This document shows, piece by piece, positions 24,672-36,645 of a stretch of DNA of 64,000 bases. Source of the stretch: Iris pallida (lineage: Eukaryota > Streptophyta > Magnoliopsida > Asparagales > Iridaceae); the NCBI GenBank assembly GCA_029216955.1, contig JANAVB010005598.1:1561327-1625326 (forward strand), in the 5' to 3' direction. The notes beneath the pieces were generated by a model, which worked only from the letters and a program-made list of their open reading frames with translations, did no database searches and had not been told where the DNA came from. How positions within the stretch are numbered: the stretch's first letter is position 1; each line of letters begins with the position of its first letter. The position numbers and the translations under genes are program-made.

Positions 24672-24772
24672 TAATAATAGTAATAATAATAATAATAATA
24701 AAACTAAGACTAATATTACGCTACAGGTAAAAGAAATCCAACAATTATAATTCCAAAATTTCGGGTTTCACA
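24284..24772 (-). repeat. Element A LTR, upstream part (start of LTR)
   Basis: On the minus strand it begins TGTGAAACCCGAAATTTTGG at 24,772, very like the LTR start of C. A TAA repeat follows, then a CT-rich leader-like stretch (TTATTTCTCTATCTC...) in the place seen in C, then a GC-rich part that joins 2,796 across the B insertion. Open frames here are compositional. Confidence 0.75.
24632..24702. repeat. (TAA)n microsatellite
   Basis: About 23 TAA units with two interruptions, inside LTR A. Confidence 0.95.
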
Positions 24773-25090
24773 GTGGGCAGTGGTATCAGGATAGTATCTT
24801 GGGGAGATGAGAGTGCCTATTTGAGTTAGTGTTGGTACTGGTGAGTGAATGTAGTTTAGGATCAATTAGGATATTTAGAAGTGAATGCAAGTATCCTATC
24901 TTAGAGTGTTAGTGTATGTGATTATCAGTATGTGTCAAATCTTATTATTCCTAAGTAAGAGTGGGTATATGTGAGTGAGTGTCATTATAGTGTTAGAGAG
25001 TTAGTTCAGTCCTAGTATCTAGAGTGTATAAAGTATCCTAGAAGTGTAGGTATGATTGGTACAGCGTTTTGAGCCATTCTCTAGAAATTA
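24773..25090 (+). other. Leader-like segment with a primer-binding-type motif
   Basis: Positions 24,781-24,789 read TGGTATCAG, the first nine bases of the initiator-Met primer-binding site, eight bases after the edge of LTR A. Everything else points to A being on the minus strand, so this side should be flanking DNA; perhaps A landed near the leader of an older plus-strand element. The remainder is a GTGAGTG/TAGTATC-rich stretch without coding signal. Confidence 0.35.
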
Positions 25091-25187
25091 AATTTACTTA
25101 TGCCAAGCCATTTGGGCCTATCAGAGTTATAGATTTTTTCGGAAATCTAGTATAACGCTGATTGTCTCAAATGGCTTGCATAAGTAA
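25091..25187. repeat. Short near-perfect hairpin (miRNA- or MITE-like)
   Basis: The arm at about 25,091-25,137 (TTACTTATGCCAAGCCATTT...) pairs with about 25,144-25,187 (...AAATGGCTTGCATAAGTAA). The ~44-bp arms are separated by only about 6 bases, with a few mismatches and one bulge. Size and shape fit a plant miRNA precursor or a small foldback element. Confidence 0.6.
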
Positions 25188-25251
25188 GAGTGTACAGAGT
25201 GAGTATACTAGTAGTATATCGTAGTATCTTAGAGTGTATAGAGTGAGCTTC

Positions 25252-25747
25252 CCTACTTCCTTTCTTCTCATTCGGGTCATTGAGCCGACTATTCCGCATC
25301 ATAGGATATCTACCTCAACCTTACCCTAGAGAAGTGTAGAAATATTAATATTAACTAAGGTTCACAGTATCGATTTCGGTATCGGTATCGTTATCGGTAT
25401 CATTTACAGTTGATATTAGAAGTAAAAAAATTTTGATTGGTGGTGGGACGAGAAAGGATTCTGACTCATCCCACCACCAATCGAAAACTTTTTACTTCTA
25501 ATATTTTGAATATGAAGCTCTGCTTCACGTTTGGCTCTACATTGTGCTCTACTAGCGAAAGCTATGAGATTCAGGATATCAACCGTAAATGATACCAAAA
25601 TCAATTTCGATACCGATACCGATACCGATATTGTGAACCTTGGTTAACATTAATATTTTCACACTTCTCTAGGGTGAGGTTGAGGTAGATATCATATGAT
25701 GCTGAATAGGATGCTGAGAGAGTCGAATGAGAACCAGGGAAATAGAG
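25252..25747. repeat. ~500-bp long inverted repeat
   Basis: The left arm 25,252-25,414 pairs with 25,573-25,747: GATATCTACCTCAACC against GGTTGAGGTAGATATC, AGGTTCAC against GTGAACCT, and ATCGGTATC runs against GATACCGAT runs. Nested inside, 25,412-25,448 pairs with 25,469-25,505 around TTGGTGGTGGGA. The transposase coding region starts about 120 bases further on. It could be a foldback transposon or long terminal inverted repeats closing on each other. Confidence 0.75.
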
Positions 25748-25873
25748 GGGGGTCAGAGAGGAGGCCTTCTTGTTGAACATGTGACAACACTCATTTGATA
25801 CTCATGTATCTATATGCATCAATTTAGAATATACTCGAATAATGTGTATCTATCTTTGCAGAATTATTGTCAA

Positions 25874-27395
25874 ATGGATATGAATTACTATCTGCGGCAT
25901 CGTTCGTGGATGTATAATCGTCATCCTGATGACATGTGCGGTGTGCGAGATGAATTTATACATGTGGTAGAGCAATTTCTACAGTTCGCCAAGGCGTTCT
26001 CTCAGTATATGGATCATACCAAAATTAAGTGTCCATGTGTGAGATGTCGCAACATGAAATATCATCCAGAAGTGGATGTGACATATCATTTGTACTCGAG
26101 AGGTTTTATGCCGAATTACTATCAGTGGACGTCACACGGAGAACTAGTGTCTTTAGCATCGGAGCTGGAGCCTAATTTCTCGTATATGGATGTCTATGAG
26201 CATGCTGGTTACGATGAAGGGTGCGTGAACATGGTTTTTGATGCTGTAGGGCCTAGTTTCGATCCAGACAATCATGATACGGCAGAGGAGGCACCGAATG
26301 CCGATGCTGCAAAGTTCATGGAGTTGCTGGAGAATGCAAGGACTCCTTTGTATCCTGGTTGTGAGGATCATTCACCGTTGGAGGTGGTTACAAGACTGCT
26401 GAGCATCAAGTCCAATTTTAACATGTCTCAAGAATGCTACAACCGAATCATCGAGTTAATTATAGAGATCTTGCCGGTAGGTGCAAAGTTACCTACAAAA
26501 TTCTATCGGTCTAAGAGGATGGTGAGATCTCTCTGGATAGGATACGAAAAAATTGATGCATGTCGTAACGGGTGCATGTTGTACTACAAGACGATAAGGA
26601 TGAAGACGTGTGCAGATTTTATGGTGCTGATCGCTACAAGGCAACAAGTTCAAGTAGGACTCCCGGTGCAAGAAAGCCTACCGATTCGATGCACTACTTG
26701 CCGTTGACGCCGCGGTTGCAGAGGTTGTTTATGGTGAAGGAGACTGCAGAAAATATAAGCTGGCACAGACGGGAACAGATCAAAGGAGTATTGGATCACC
26801 CATCTGATGGGGAAGCATGGAAGCACTTTAATCGAGAGTATCCAGATTTTGCTTCGGATTCGCGTAATGTCAGATTGGGTCTCTCCTCTGACGGTTTTAC
26901 CCCATTCAGACTTTCGGGCTCCCAGTTTTCGTGTTGGCCTGTGATCGTCGCTCCGTACAATCTACCGCCTTGGATGTGTATGAAGACTCCGTATATGTTT
27001 CTCACCGTTATTATCCCGGGTCTGAATAATCCGAAGAGGAACATTGATGTGTATTTACAGCCATTGATAGATGAGTTAAATCAGCTGTGGGAAGTAGGTG
27101 CCAACACCTACGATGTTTCTAGAAAGCAGAATTTTCAGAAGAGGGCCGTACTAATGTGGACCATCAACGACTTTTCGGCATATGGAATATTATCTGGATG
27201 GAGCAGTTATGGTCGTCTCTCATGTCCATATTACATGGACCGTACGAAGGCTTTCCGTTTAAAACATGTACGAAAACCGTGCTTCTTCGATTGTCATCGA
27301 CAGTTCTTGCCGAAGGACCATCCGTTCCGGAGGAACATGAATGCATTTCGTGCCGACGTTGTAGAGAAGGCCAATCCACCGCCAAGGTGGACCGG
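25874..27395 (+). pseudogene. CACTA (En/Spm) TNP2-type transposase, frameshifted and truncated
   Basis: The transposase of CACTA elements cuts and inserts the transposon. Met 25,874 (MDMNYYLRHRSWMYNR) fits the family start; an in-frame Met lies at 25,814. An N-terminal transposase-associated zinc-type domain follows (IKCPCVRCRNMKYHPEVDVTYHLYSRGF). The TNP2 core starts near 26,400 (IDACRNGCMLYYK). One base appears lost near 26,590, where the reading frame changes and continues (CRFYGADRYK, LTPRLQRLFM, HPSDGEAWKHFN, RLGLSSDGFTPF, PPWMCMKTPYMFL, NQLWEVGANTYDVS, PCFFDCHRQFLP). Homology stops at about 27,395 (NPPPRW), well short of a full TNP2, where it meets the 3' terminal repeats. Confidence 0.9.
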
Positions 27396-27596
27396 AGGCA
27401 CGTTAATACTAGCGACGTAGTGCGTCATCGATCTACGTCGCTATGGCGACGAATAGCGACATTTTCGATAATAGCGACCATGAATAACGCGACATGCCCG
27501 AAACGTCGCTAAATACATCGCTGTTTTCAGTTAACGACGTTTTATTGCTATTTAGCGACGTCGTTGGCGTCGCTAATATGAGATATTTTGGTAGTG
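27396..27596 (+). repeat. CACTA element 3' terminal region
   Basis: About ten copies of AGCGACG/CGTCGCT in both orientations end with ATTTTGGTAGTG, the inverse of a CACTACCAAAAT terminus. Subterminal short repeats of this kind are the transposase binding region in CACTA elements. No matching 5' end (CACTAC plus AGCGACG repeats) is visible upstream, so the 5' end is lost. The 3-bp target duplication cannot be checked. Confidence 0.85.
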
Positions 27597-28594
27597 CTCC
27601 TTAAAACCACCCAAAACCGAATTGCTCATAACTGCTATACTCTAAAAACACCTCATAACTGCTACCCCTATAATTGCGAAGCAGACATAATATTTAACTA
27701 CCACTTTAATCAGAAACCATCTTCAAATCTTTTCTTAATCAAGTTTTAATTAGGTTTTAAGGGGCAACAAAATTATATTGCTAAAATTCAATTTCTGGTA
27801 AAAAATTGAGGACCAAGTATCGGAGCGAAGCTAGACATTCTATTCCTAGAAACATTTTTTGACTATTGGGGCAGACTTTAAGAGTTATTTAAAAGAAAAT
27901 TTATATACAATATATAGAACACATTGGGGTCCATCATGGGGACGGTGGACACCAATGTGTTTTATGTAGCTCCACCTCTGTCTATTTTCTGCCCATAGTA
28001 CAATTTTAGAACTCTAATGCAATAGCAAAAAAATTTAACCGTTAGGATAAATCGTTGTATGAAATATGTAGAGTTCACAGTGTAAAAAAGTCAAAATAGT
28101 AATAATGCTTGTATTTTGTTTATCGTATTCTGTTATGGTTTCACAAAGGGATGATTAGATGAGTGAAAGTATGATAGATTTGGCGGGCTTCTAGCAATGG
28201 AGTAGAGATCCTCCAGTTTCTATGTTTGGTTCACAAGGAAAGTAGAAGATAAATTTGTATAATGATTGTAAGATGAGTTTTGTCCTCCTTGCTTTTCTCT
28301 ATTTTCAAATCCTCTTTTTTCAGAGAAGACGTGAGATACAAATTGTATTTCAAACCTTTTGTTATTTTTTTAATTTATATTCATAGTATACTATATTTCA
28401 ATTGGAATAATCCATCTATGCTCAAAATCATATTCTATATCTATTATATACCACCATAGTTTGGTTCGAATCGTCTATATATACTCATTTTCATCAATCT
28501 AGGTCCATATTATATCATATATCGGTTAGAAATAGCAATTTATAGCAGCAGAAGGATTAAACATGGGAATGGGATAATTCTTCTTGACGACAAA
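27597..28594. other. No recognisable feature
   Basis: AT-rich, no long open frame, no repeat family recognised. The only structure is a short imperfect palindrome around 27,921-27,962 (ACACATTGGGGTCC... against ...GGACACCAATGTGT). Confidence 0.6.
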
Positions 28595-28761
28595 ATGACA
28601 TATCTTGGAGGATCTTCAAGAGATGGACATCGACGTCATTCTTCCGCATTTCAAAGGACCTTAGCTAGTCTTTAGATTTAGTCATCTTTGGTTGAGAGGT
28701 TTAGAGAAGCGCAACCAGAAGATTTCAGAATTCATAGGCTTATAGATTTGAGGTCGGTAAG
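28595..28761 (+). pseudogene. Fragment Z of an old plus-strand gypsy pol (RNase H-integrase linker)
   Basis: Frame-broken pieces read LEDLQEMDIDVI and VERFREAQPEDFRIHRLI, the region between RNase H and integrase in gypsy pol. The fragment resumes after the hAT element at 29,149-29,169, after element D at 58,228-58,301 and after LTR H at 62,180. It is thus the target that all three entered. Confidence 0.6.
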
Positions 28762-29140
28762 CAGGGGCGGATCTATGTAGGGTCCAAGGGGGGTCACGCC
28801 CCCCCAATCCAATTTTTTTTTAAAAATATTAATTATTATACATAACTTTTTACAAGTTTACAATATAAATTAGTTTGACCCTCTAATGTTCAATTGGGCT
28901 TTCAATTTAGAGGTTGCAAGTTCAAATATCACCTTTCACATTATCATATATTTTACATATTTGATGTATAATGTTTTGCTTCCTCTTTTGTAACAATTTA
29001 AATATATTGGCTTAATTTTTTTGCTCATTCTTGTTTGAGTTTTAGTATATTTTTTGCTATTGAAGTCCAATTAACATTACAACTTTAAGGATTTATAGTA
29101 GTACAACCCCTCCATAATTTTAATCCTGGCTCTGTCCCTG
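28762..29140. mobile_element. Non-autonomous hAT-type MITE
   Basis: This 379-bp element has imperfect terminal inverted repeats (CAGGGGCGGATC at the left, ...CTCTGTCCCTG at the right) and a perfect 8-bp target duplication TCGGTAAG (28,754-28,761 and 29,141-29,148). It has no coding capacity. The CAGGG termini and 8-bp duplication are hallmarks of the hAT superfamily; a hAT transposase must act in trans. Confidence 0.92.
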
Positions 29141-29169
29141 TCGGTAAGGACCGATGATTGAGGATTCAT

Positions 29170-30848
29170 TGTCACACCCGATTCGGTAGAATCGATAGTC
29201 GTCCCCCAAACGTGATGCCGTACGAGCCTAGGTTGTGCTCGCACAAGTCACTTTCATAAAGTTATCTGAAACACAACAACAAGAGAGTGTGCAGAGTAAA
29301 TTGAACACATTGTATAGAAGAAACTTGAGCTTTATTGATAATGAACATCATATTATACTTGATACAAAGGTGCCGCGTGGGTTTACAAACTGACTTTATT
29401 ACGAAATGAACGTCGATGAGATAGCCGTTCCATACATCACACCCCTTTATACAGCCAAAATATGCAGATACCTTGAATAGGGGAGAGTTGAGACATCTTT
29501 GCTTGGAAAGTTGCAGGGTCTTCAAAAGAGATTGATCTAGTCTTTGCACGCACGTACAAAGCTTCAAAACACATGAGCGTCGCCTTCAGTCAGGTGGCAT
29601 GCTACTCCTGATTTGTAGTACCTACGGAGAGCATGGATCAGTATATTACGCGTGTACTCGTGAGTGGCTAAATAATTTCTGTGCTCTAATTTGGTTCACG
29701 AATTTAGGTGAAACCATGCGACATATATTAGTGATGTTTTTAGTCATTCCTAGTCAGTTTCATGCAAACAGTTTGACGAAACATAAACAAGATAAATTAT
29801 GCTAAAACTTACCCACGGTAGAGCGTGTCATGCAACATAAAGCTTACCATCATCTTCCCTGTCAGTTTGATAGCAATGAATAGAAAGTGTGTGATGTGGA
29901 GGTTACTGACATTAACTAGCCATCCTGGACATACCCTGGTTAGACGGGATCAATTCAACGCAAGTAGCGATCTCCATTGCAAGTTTCCAAATTATTCGTT
30001 GCTTAAACCAAGCTCGGCTATACCGTAGTTTCCCTAGGTCAAATCGGTCTCGGGGCTCCGGGTTACCGTTCGAGAAACATCACCCTTGTGCACAAGTTGT
30101 CCATGACCGGGCAAGACTAAAACTAGTTATTCAAGCATGGTCTATGATTCATAGTAAACTTAACCGAGTTCGACGTATCCTGCCTTGTCATTTTGCCGAA
30201 GCATGCATGTGAACAGTTACATGATAAAGCAGTTCTATTACAGTTTTATGCAAGTAAGTATGTACAGTTCTATGAAAACAGTTACGTAACATTAAATTCA
30301 GGACTACACATCTAGCATTCGGATTATTAGTACTATCGATTGATTTGGTAATCGAGAGGGTCGAGAAGAGAAGGGTCAGCCACTAACCTTAATTGTTTGA
30401 TTGAGGCGAGAGACCCGTTGGCTGTGCTAGACGGCGCCTACGCAATCACCTGAAATCGCATAAGCAACTGATTAGAACACTGTCCCATTCAATGAGTTCG
30501 ATACAAATGCAAAGTTAGAAAATGTAAGCCATGAAAACCATCAAAAGCATTCACGAAAATGCATTTAGAAAACCAAAGCCAAAGAAGCAAGTACGGCATG
30601 AAAACAGAGCAACGGAAGGTCTCTTCCGACTCAGCCGCATAGTCCATCCTTGAGGCGCAACCCGCTGAATATGGGTCATGATTCTGAAGAAGCCATTCCA
30701 TAATAAGTAAAGGATCTTAATTCAATCGGTCCCCTTCAATCGATTCAATCGATCCCGATCAATCGGTCTCGACTTAATCGATAGCATGAGTATTCTCGAG
30801 CACCCTATAGACGAAAGACGGGGCACGATGTAGGGACGGGGCACTACA
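29170..30848 (-). repeat. Element D 3' LTR
   Basis: This 1,679-bp LTR matches 56,673-58,222 with scattered differences and small indels. In plus orientation it ends GTAGGGACGGGGCACTACA. Open frames inside (e.g. 29,599-29,805) recur only as copies in the other LTR. Confidence 0.93.
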
Positions 30849-30889
30849 CCATAACCAACTAAGAAAAAAATTTATCCTCGAAACTTAAG

Positions 30890-31792
30890 AAGAGAACCTA
30901 CCACTAGGAAAATAACGAAGGGAATTTTTCTTTCATCTCGGACTCAAGCTCCCAGGTCGACTCATCGACCGCATGGTTTTTTTAGAGTATACAAATGAGA
31001 GGGATAGCCCAATTTCGAAGCAGTTTATCCTTGCACTCCAAGATTTGCACAAGCTCTTCTACATATGTTAAGTCTGCCTTCAGATATCTACCACATGGCT
31101 CGAATTGTGTACGTAATTTCGCAACTGAGAGACGTGAAAGACATCGTGCACATCTGACAGTGCTGGCGGTAATGCAATCTGGTAAGCTACTGGGGCGAAT
31201 CGCTTCTATATTTTGAAAGGACCAACAAATTTTGGACTAAGCTTGTCCTTAGCTCCGAATCTCGTGACTCATCGTATGGGCGTTACTTTCAGAAACACGT
31301 GGTCGTCTTTCAAAAATTCAAAGGGTCGTCAGTTAGTGTCGACGTAGCTCTTCTACCGACTTTGTGCTATTTTTAATCTCTTCCGTATCAGCTTAACTTT
31401 TTATACAGTCTGCTCCACCAGTTGCAGGCCGAGTATCTGTCGTTCCCTAAATTTATTCCAACAAATGGGTGTTCTGCACTTTCGGCCGTATAAAGCTTCG
31501 TACGACGCCATTTGGATAATGGACTGATAGCTATTGTTATATGCAAATTTGGCCAACGGTAGTTGAATGTCCCATCTTGACTTAAAGTCGATTGCACAGA
31601 GTCGTAACATGTCTTCGAGAATCTGATTCATCCGTTTTGTTTGGCTATCGGTCTGAGGATGATAAGCTGAGCTAAACTTCAACTTGGTCCCCAATGTTGA
31701 ATGACGACTACACCAGAAGCGTGACACAAATCGTCCATCCTGATCTGAGACAATAAATACTGGAATCCCGTACAGCCAACTATTTCATCAAG
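30890..31792 (-). pseudogene. Element D integrase second half and chromodomain-like tail
   Basis: Read from 31,792 downward it gives FSSAYHPQTDSQTKRMNQ (the expected catalytic Glu position reads Lys), YNNSYQSIIQMASYEALYGRKCRTPICW, DDHVFLKVTPIR, KLSPKFVGPFKI, VHDVFHVSQLRNYV and ending NHAVDESTWELESEMKEKFPSLFS. Several frameshifts and stops intervene. The chain is cut at 31,792 by solo LTR E and resumes beyond 35,149. Confidence 0.85.
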
Positions 31793-34700
31793 TGTCACGC
31801 CCCAGTCCCAAAATATACGGGACTAGGCCACGTGGCAATGGCCAGCTACGTACTCAACCAGAATTTAGTTGGACTAGAATACGTATAAGCTGTCAAAATG
31901 GTGTAACTAATCACTACAACAACACTATTTGTCAATCCAAGTACGGAAACAGAAGGAGGTAAATATGAATACTAGTCTGCAGCCTAATAATCATACTTGT
32001 TCGAATAGACTCGAAAAAAAATAAAATGAGTCTATAAATACTAGGCTACTAACAGATACAAATAACAGTAAATGAAACATATTACTCTGGAAGATTGAAT
32101 ACCTGTAATGAATGAATACCAACAACATCCAGCAAGACGCTCAACCAAAACCTATTCAGCCAACCTGGAAGGAAACCAGGTCCTCAGAGGGATGCAATAA
32201 GGTACATAATATACATGCCAAGAGTACGACAGTAAAGGGTGATATGATAAAATAAAATGAGACAGAATAAAATGGGTGAACTACTGTAACCAACTAGTAT
32301 GCAATACAATTTAAGAAACATCACTCGAACACGCGGGCTATCACGGTGTAATCCGGAGTTCTGATACGGAGCTCGGATAACTATGAGAATCCGTATTTCC
32401 GATAAAGAACTGTGGTAACTATAAAATATCCGCAGCTCTGGTAATGAGGCAGCGGTAACTCTGTGGAAAAGTAGCCCAAGTGCACGGTGTATGTTTCTTC
32501 CCGCCTATGTGACTTCACAAATCGTATCCACGAGTCACTCGGTCAGACCTCTATCGAGTACACGAGTCATAAATAGAATAGTAATAGTACACGCATATCA
32601 ATGTCATCGTCCTAGAATCAACTCGAATCTTCGTACAACAAGATGTAAACAAGTACGAAGATCCGTCGATAATGTAGTGTCACATGAATATGTCCTAGGG
32701 TCAGAGTGTAACCCGCAACGAATTATCGCGGTATTGCAAATGTAAATGTCTAGGTTCAATACCCGATGACGCTAACGGCCATCGGCACCCGAATGTGATT
32801 CGGACGCGAAGTATCGAATGCGGCCCTATGTGTTGCAATCATATACTCATAAATAAATATTTACGAATTTTAAGTAATGTAACTGAAGTACAAGAATGGC
32901 AAGGTACACTTGCCTGTCTCCGGGCACTGAAGATGAAAAGCTGGTCCAGCGTCCAAGTTCTGAGTGTCGAAAGGACCTAGATGAATATTTAACTAATTAA
33001 TTACCAAGTATAAAGATGATCTATTCAATGCTACTAATATCCTGATATAAAAATAAGCAAACTTGGATTTAGTATTTAATTTAAAATGTGGATTAACAAT
33101 CTCTTATTTATTAAACATATATAAGAATATACTATACTAGGGTCATAGCCGTAAACCTTAAAGATGGCAAAAATAAAAATAAAAATTTATTTAGCCAAAA
33201 GTTATATTAGACTAGGCATTAACAAGAAAATTATATTAGGTTGAACCTAGCAAAAGGGAGACCAATACAAATAAATCCCAAGGAAGAAAGAAAAAGAAAA
33301 AAAAAACATAACAAATAACATAGGATTTGAACTCAAAACCTCTTGTATATTAGCCTTCCCCACTACCAGTGGGCTAATGCCCTCAATTGGCTATATGGGG
33401 CTTCATGCTAATTAAATTCAGCAAGGGAAGCTTAAATGTGCTTCAACACGAAAACGAAAACTCTTATTCCCACTCCTGGATTCGAACACAGGATCTCTTG
33501 ATTACTAGCCCTTACGCCCAACCAGTGAGCTATTGCAATCTTCCATATACATATTGTTTCTGCTAATATTAATCCCTTTTTACCTAACCCTCTCTTCTTC
33601 TAAAACAAATTTATATCAACCACCACAACAAGACAACACGAGTTTTCTATTCCCAACTATCATTCTAACCTATATGCTTCCAAGCATTGAGCACTAAATG
33701 AACATCATGCTCAATAAAATCACACATATATTCCATAAACAATCTAACTCATTTTGTTCTGTTCTTAATAGGAAGCCCACACTCTTTTCTCCTTATTTCA
33801 TAACCCAACACTTATATACATGTTCTTGAATAAACCTTCACAGAGAACTCATCCACCTTAACAAATTTCAAACTACCATCCTTTTAATACCAAAAACCTG
33901 TTACTATGAGTAAAATTATATTGCTAGCAATTCCTAAACCTTTTAATGCGCGCATACATCAGGAAAGACATATGCTCCTTGCCCATTATATTTTCTATGT
34001 TTTGTTCCCATCTATACACTGACATTTGATAATAAAAAAAACACACCACTCCTCTACGTTGGTACTGCTTTGCCCATCTACTTCATCCATGTTATAAATC
34101 ACACAGCACAAGACTCCTACTAATACACCTCTCTCTTCAAGGTTTTTTAAGTTTGAACCCTTACTTAATGATATTAAAACCTACATAAGAAAGATTTAAT
34201 GGGAGGAAAGGAACGTTCAAAGGATCGCAAGTAGGGAAGAATGTACCAGGCAGGATGGGGCCACCCGGCAGCCGAAGTGGCGACAGTGTTCGTCGTGCGC
34301 CCGGAAGTCAACCGTTGCCGTGTGGGGGTGGTAATACTGCCCACGCCAGACTACGACGTCGACGCTGAAAATGATGAAGACGCCGAGGGGGTGACCGCGT
34401 TCGTAAAACGACCTGTAAACAACTGCTGCCGGCGTGTCTAATCTCGAGCAGTGGTACGTACTGGCCAACGTGCGAGCGACCGTGCCGAAGGGAACGTTTA
34501 TCGGCAGTCGCTCCGTTGATGACCGGCTACGCCAACGACGACGGGGAGGTAGAAGGAAACTGAAGGTGGGATGGTGATGAGCAGGTGTGTTATAGGTGGC
34601 GACTAGGTTAGATGAGTGAAGAGAAAGGAAAAAAATTGAATATATATAGGGAGAAGGCTTAGGGTTGTGTATGCAACTTAAGGAGAGTTGTTGCTCTCCT

Positions 34701-35144
34701 ATGAGTCCCATGCAAAGGTGTGGACCCTGGGATTTGGGCCGATTAAAAGAAATAATGAACCTAAAAATTTATACGATTTTGTCAAAGTTTAATTGGATAA
34801 ATAAAAATGCTAATCTTATTACTAAGGTGTCAAGCTAGCTATATCCATGTAGTGACCTACAATCCAGTTATTAAAATAAAAAAGATTTTGCTTAATAACA
34901 ACTAATAAAATTTGAGATGATTTAAACTTCTATAATTATAACATAACAATAGTGAATTAATTTGAATCGATTAAAAATAGTCAACAATATGCTTTTATAA
35001 AAATGATAAGTTAAACTAATTAGAAAACTAACTATTTCTATATACATATATATAATCGTAAGTAAAATTTTAATGCAAGGAAATAAAAATAAAGGTAACA
35101 TAATTTACCAATATATATTTACATAAAAATTTAGGGGGCTCACA
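31793..35144 (-). mobile_element. Solo LTR E (gypsy type)
   Basis: The segment is bounded in plus orientation by TGTCACGCCCC and GGGGGCTCACA, with the perfect duplication TCAAG (31,788-31,792 and 35,145-35,149), and splits integrase of D. Its 3,352 bp carry no gag or pol homology, so it is a solo LTR left by recombination between two LTRs. Minus orientation is inferred from the ends (TGTGAGCCCC...GGGGCGTGACA) and a TATATATA motif at about 34,640 followed by a short leader. The 164-codon frame at 34,217-34,711 is not recognisable. Confidence 0.88.
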
Positions 35145-35149
35145 TCAAG

Positions 35150-35290
35150 ATAGATCTGCACAAGGCGATCGACGCTCCAAGTGACTTTAATGGCAATGAA
35201 CTGTGCTGACTTGGTTAATCGATTGAAGATGACCCAGATGACATTGTTCCCCTATGGCATCTTCGACTGGCCAACAACAAAGTCTATAGT
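35150..35290 (-). pseudogene. Element D integrase core fragment
   Basis: On the minus strand it reads around DFVVGQSKMP and VIFNRLTKSAQFIAIKV, the start of the integrase core (family: DRLTKSAHF). It lies between solo LTR E and the hAT element and joins both flanking pieces once these are removed. Confidence 0.75.
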
Positions 35291-35298
35291 GATATGAT

Positions 35299-36478
<1,180 letters not shown>

Positions 36479-36486
36479 GATATGAT

Positions 36487-36645
36487 CACATTTTCATTCT
36501 GGAATGACAAGTCTCTGTATCTCCCCGTCCGGTCTCTGGTGCTCAGCTTTAACCCGCTGACAGGCTATACATGCGACACAAAGAGTGTCACATCTATCTT
36601 CATGTCATGCCACCAATAGATAATACGGAGGTCCTTATACATCTT
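36487..36645 (-). pseudogene. Element D integrase zinc-domain fragment
   Basis: On the minus strand it reads KMYKDLRIIYWWHDMK, then VACQRVKAEHQ-like remnants and VIPEWK. It directly continues the N-terminal integrase piece at 44,910-45,113 once solo LTR G is removed (YFLHLGS to TKMYKDL). Confidence 0.8.

Noticed and set aside
34217..34711. 164-codon minus-strand frame
   Set aside because: It lies wholly within solo LTR E, starts in its leader region and resembles no protein family I know.
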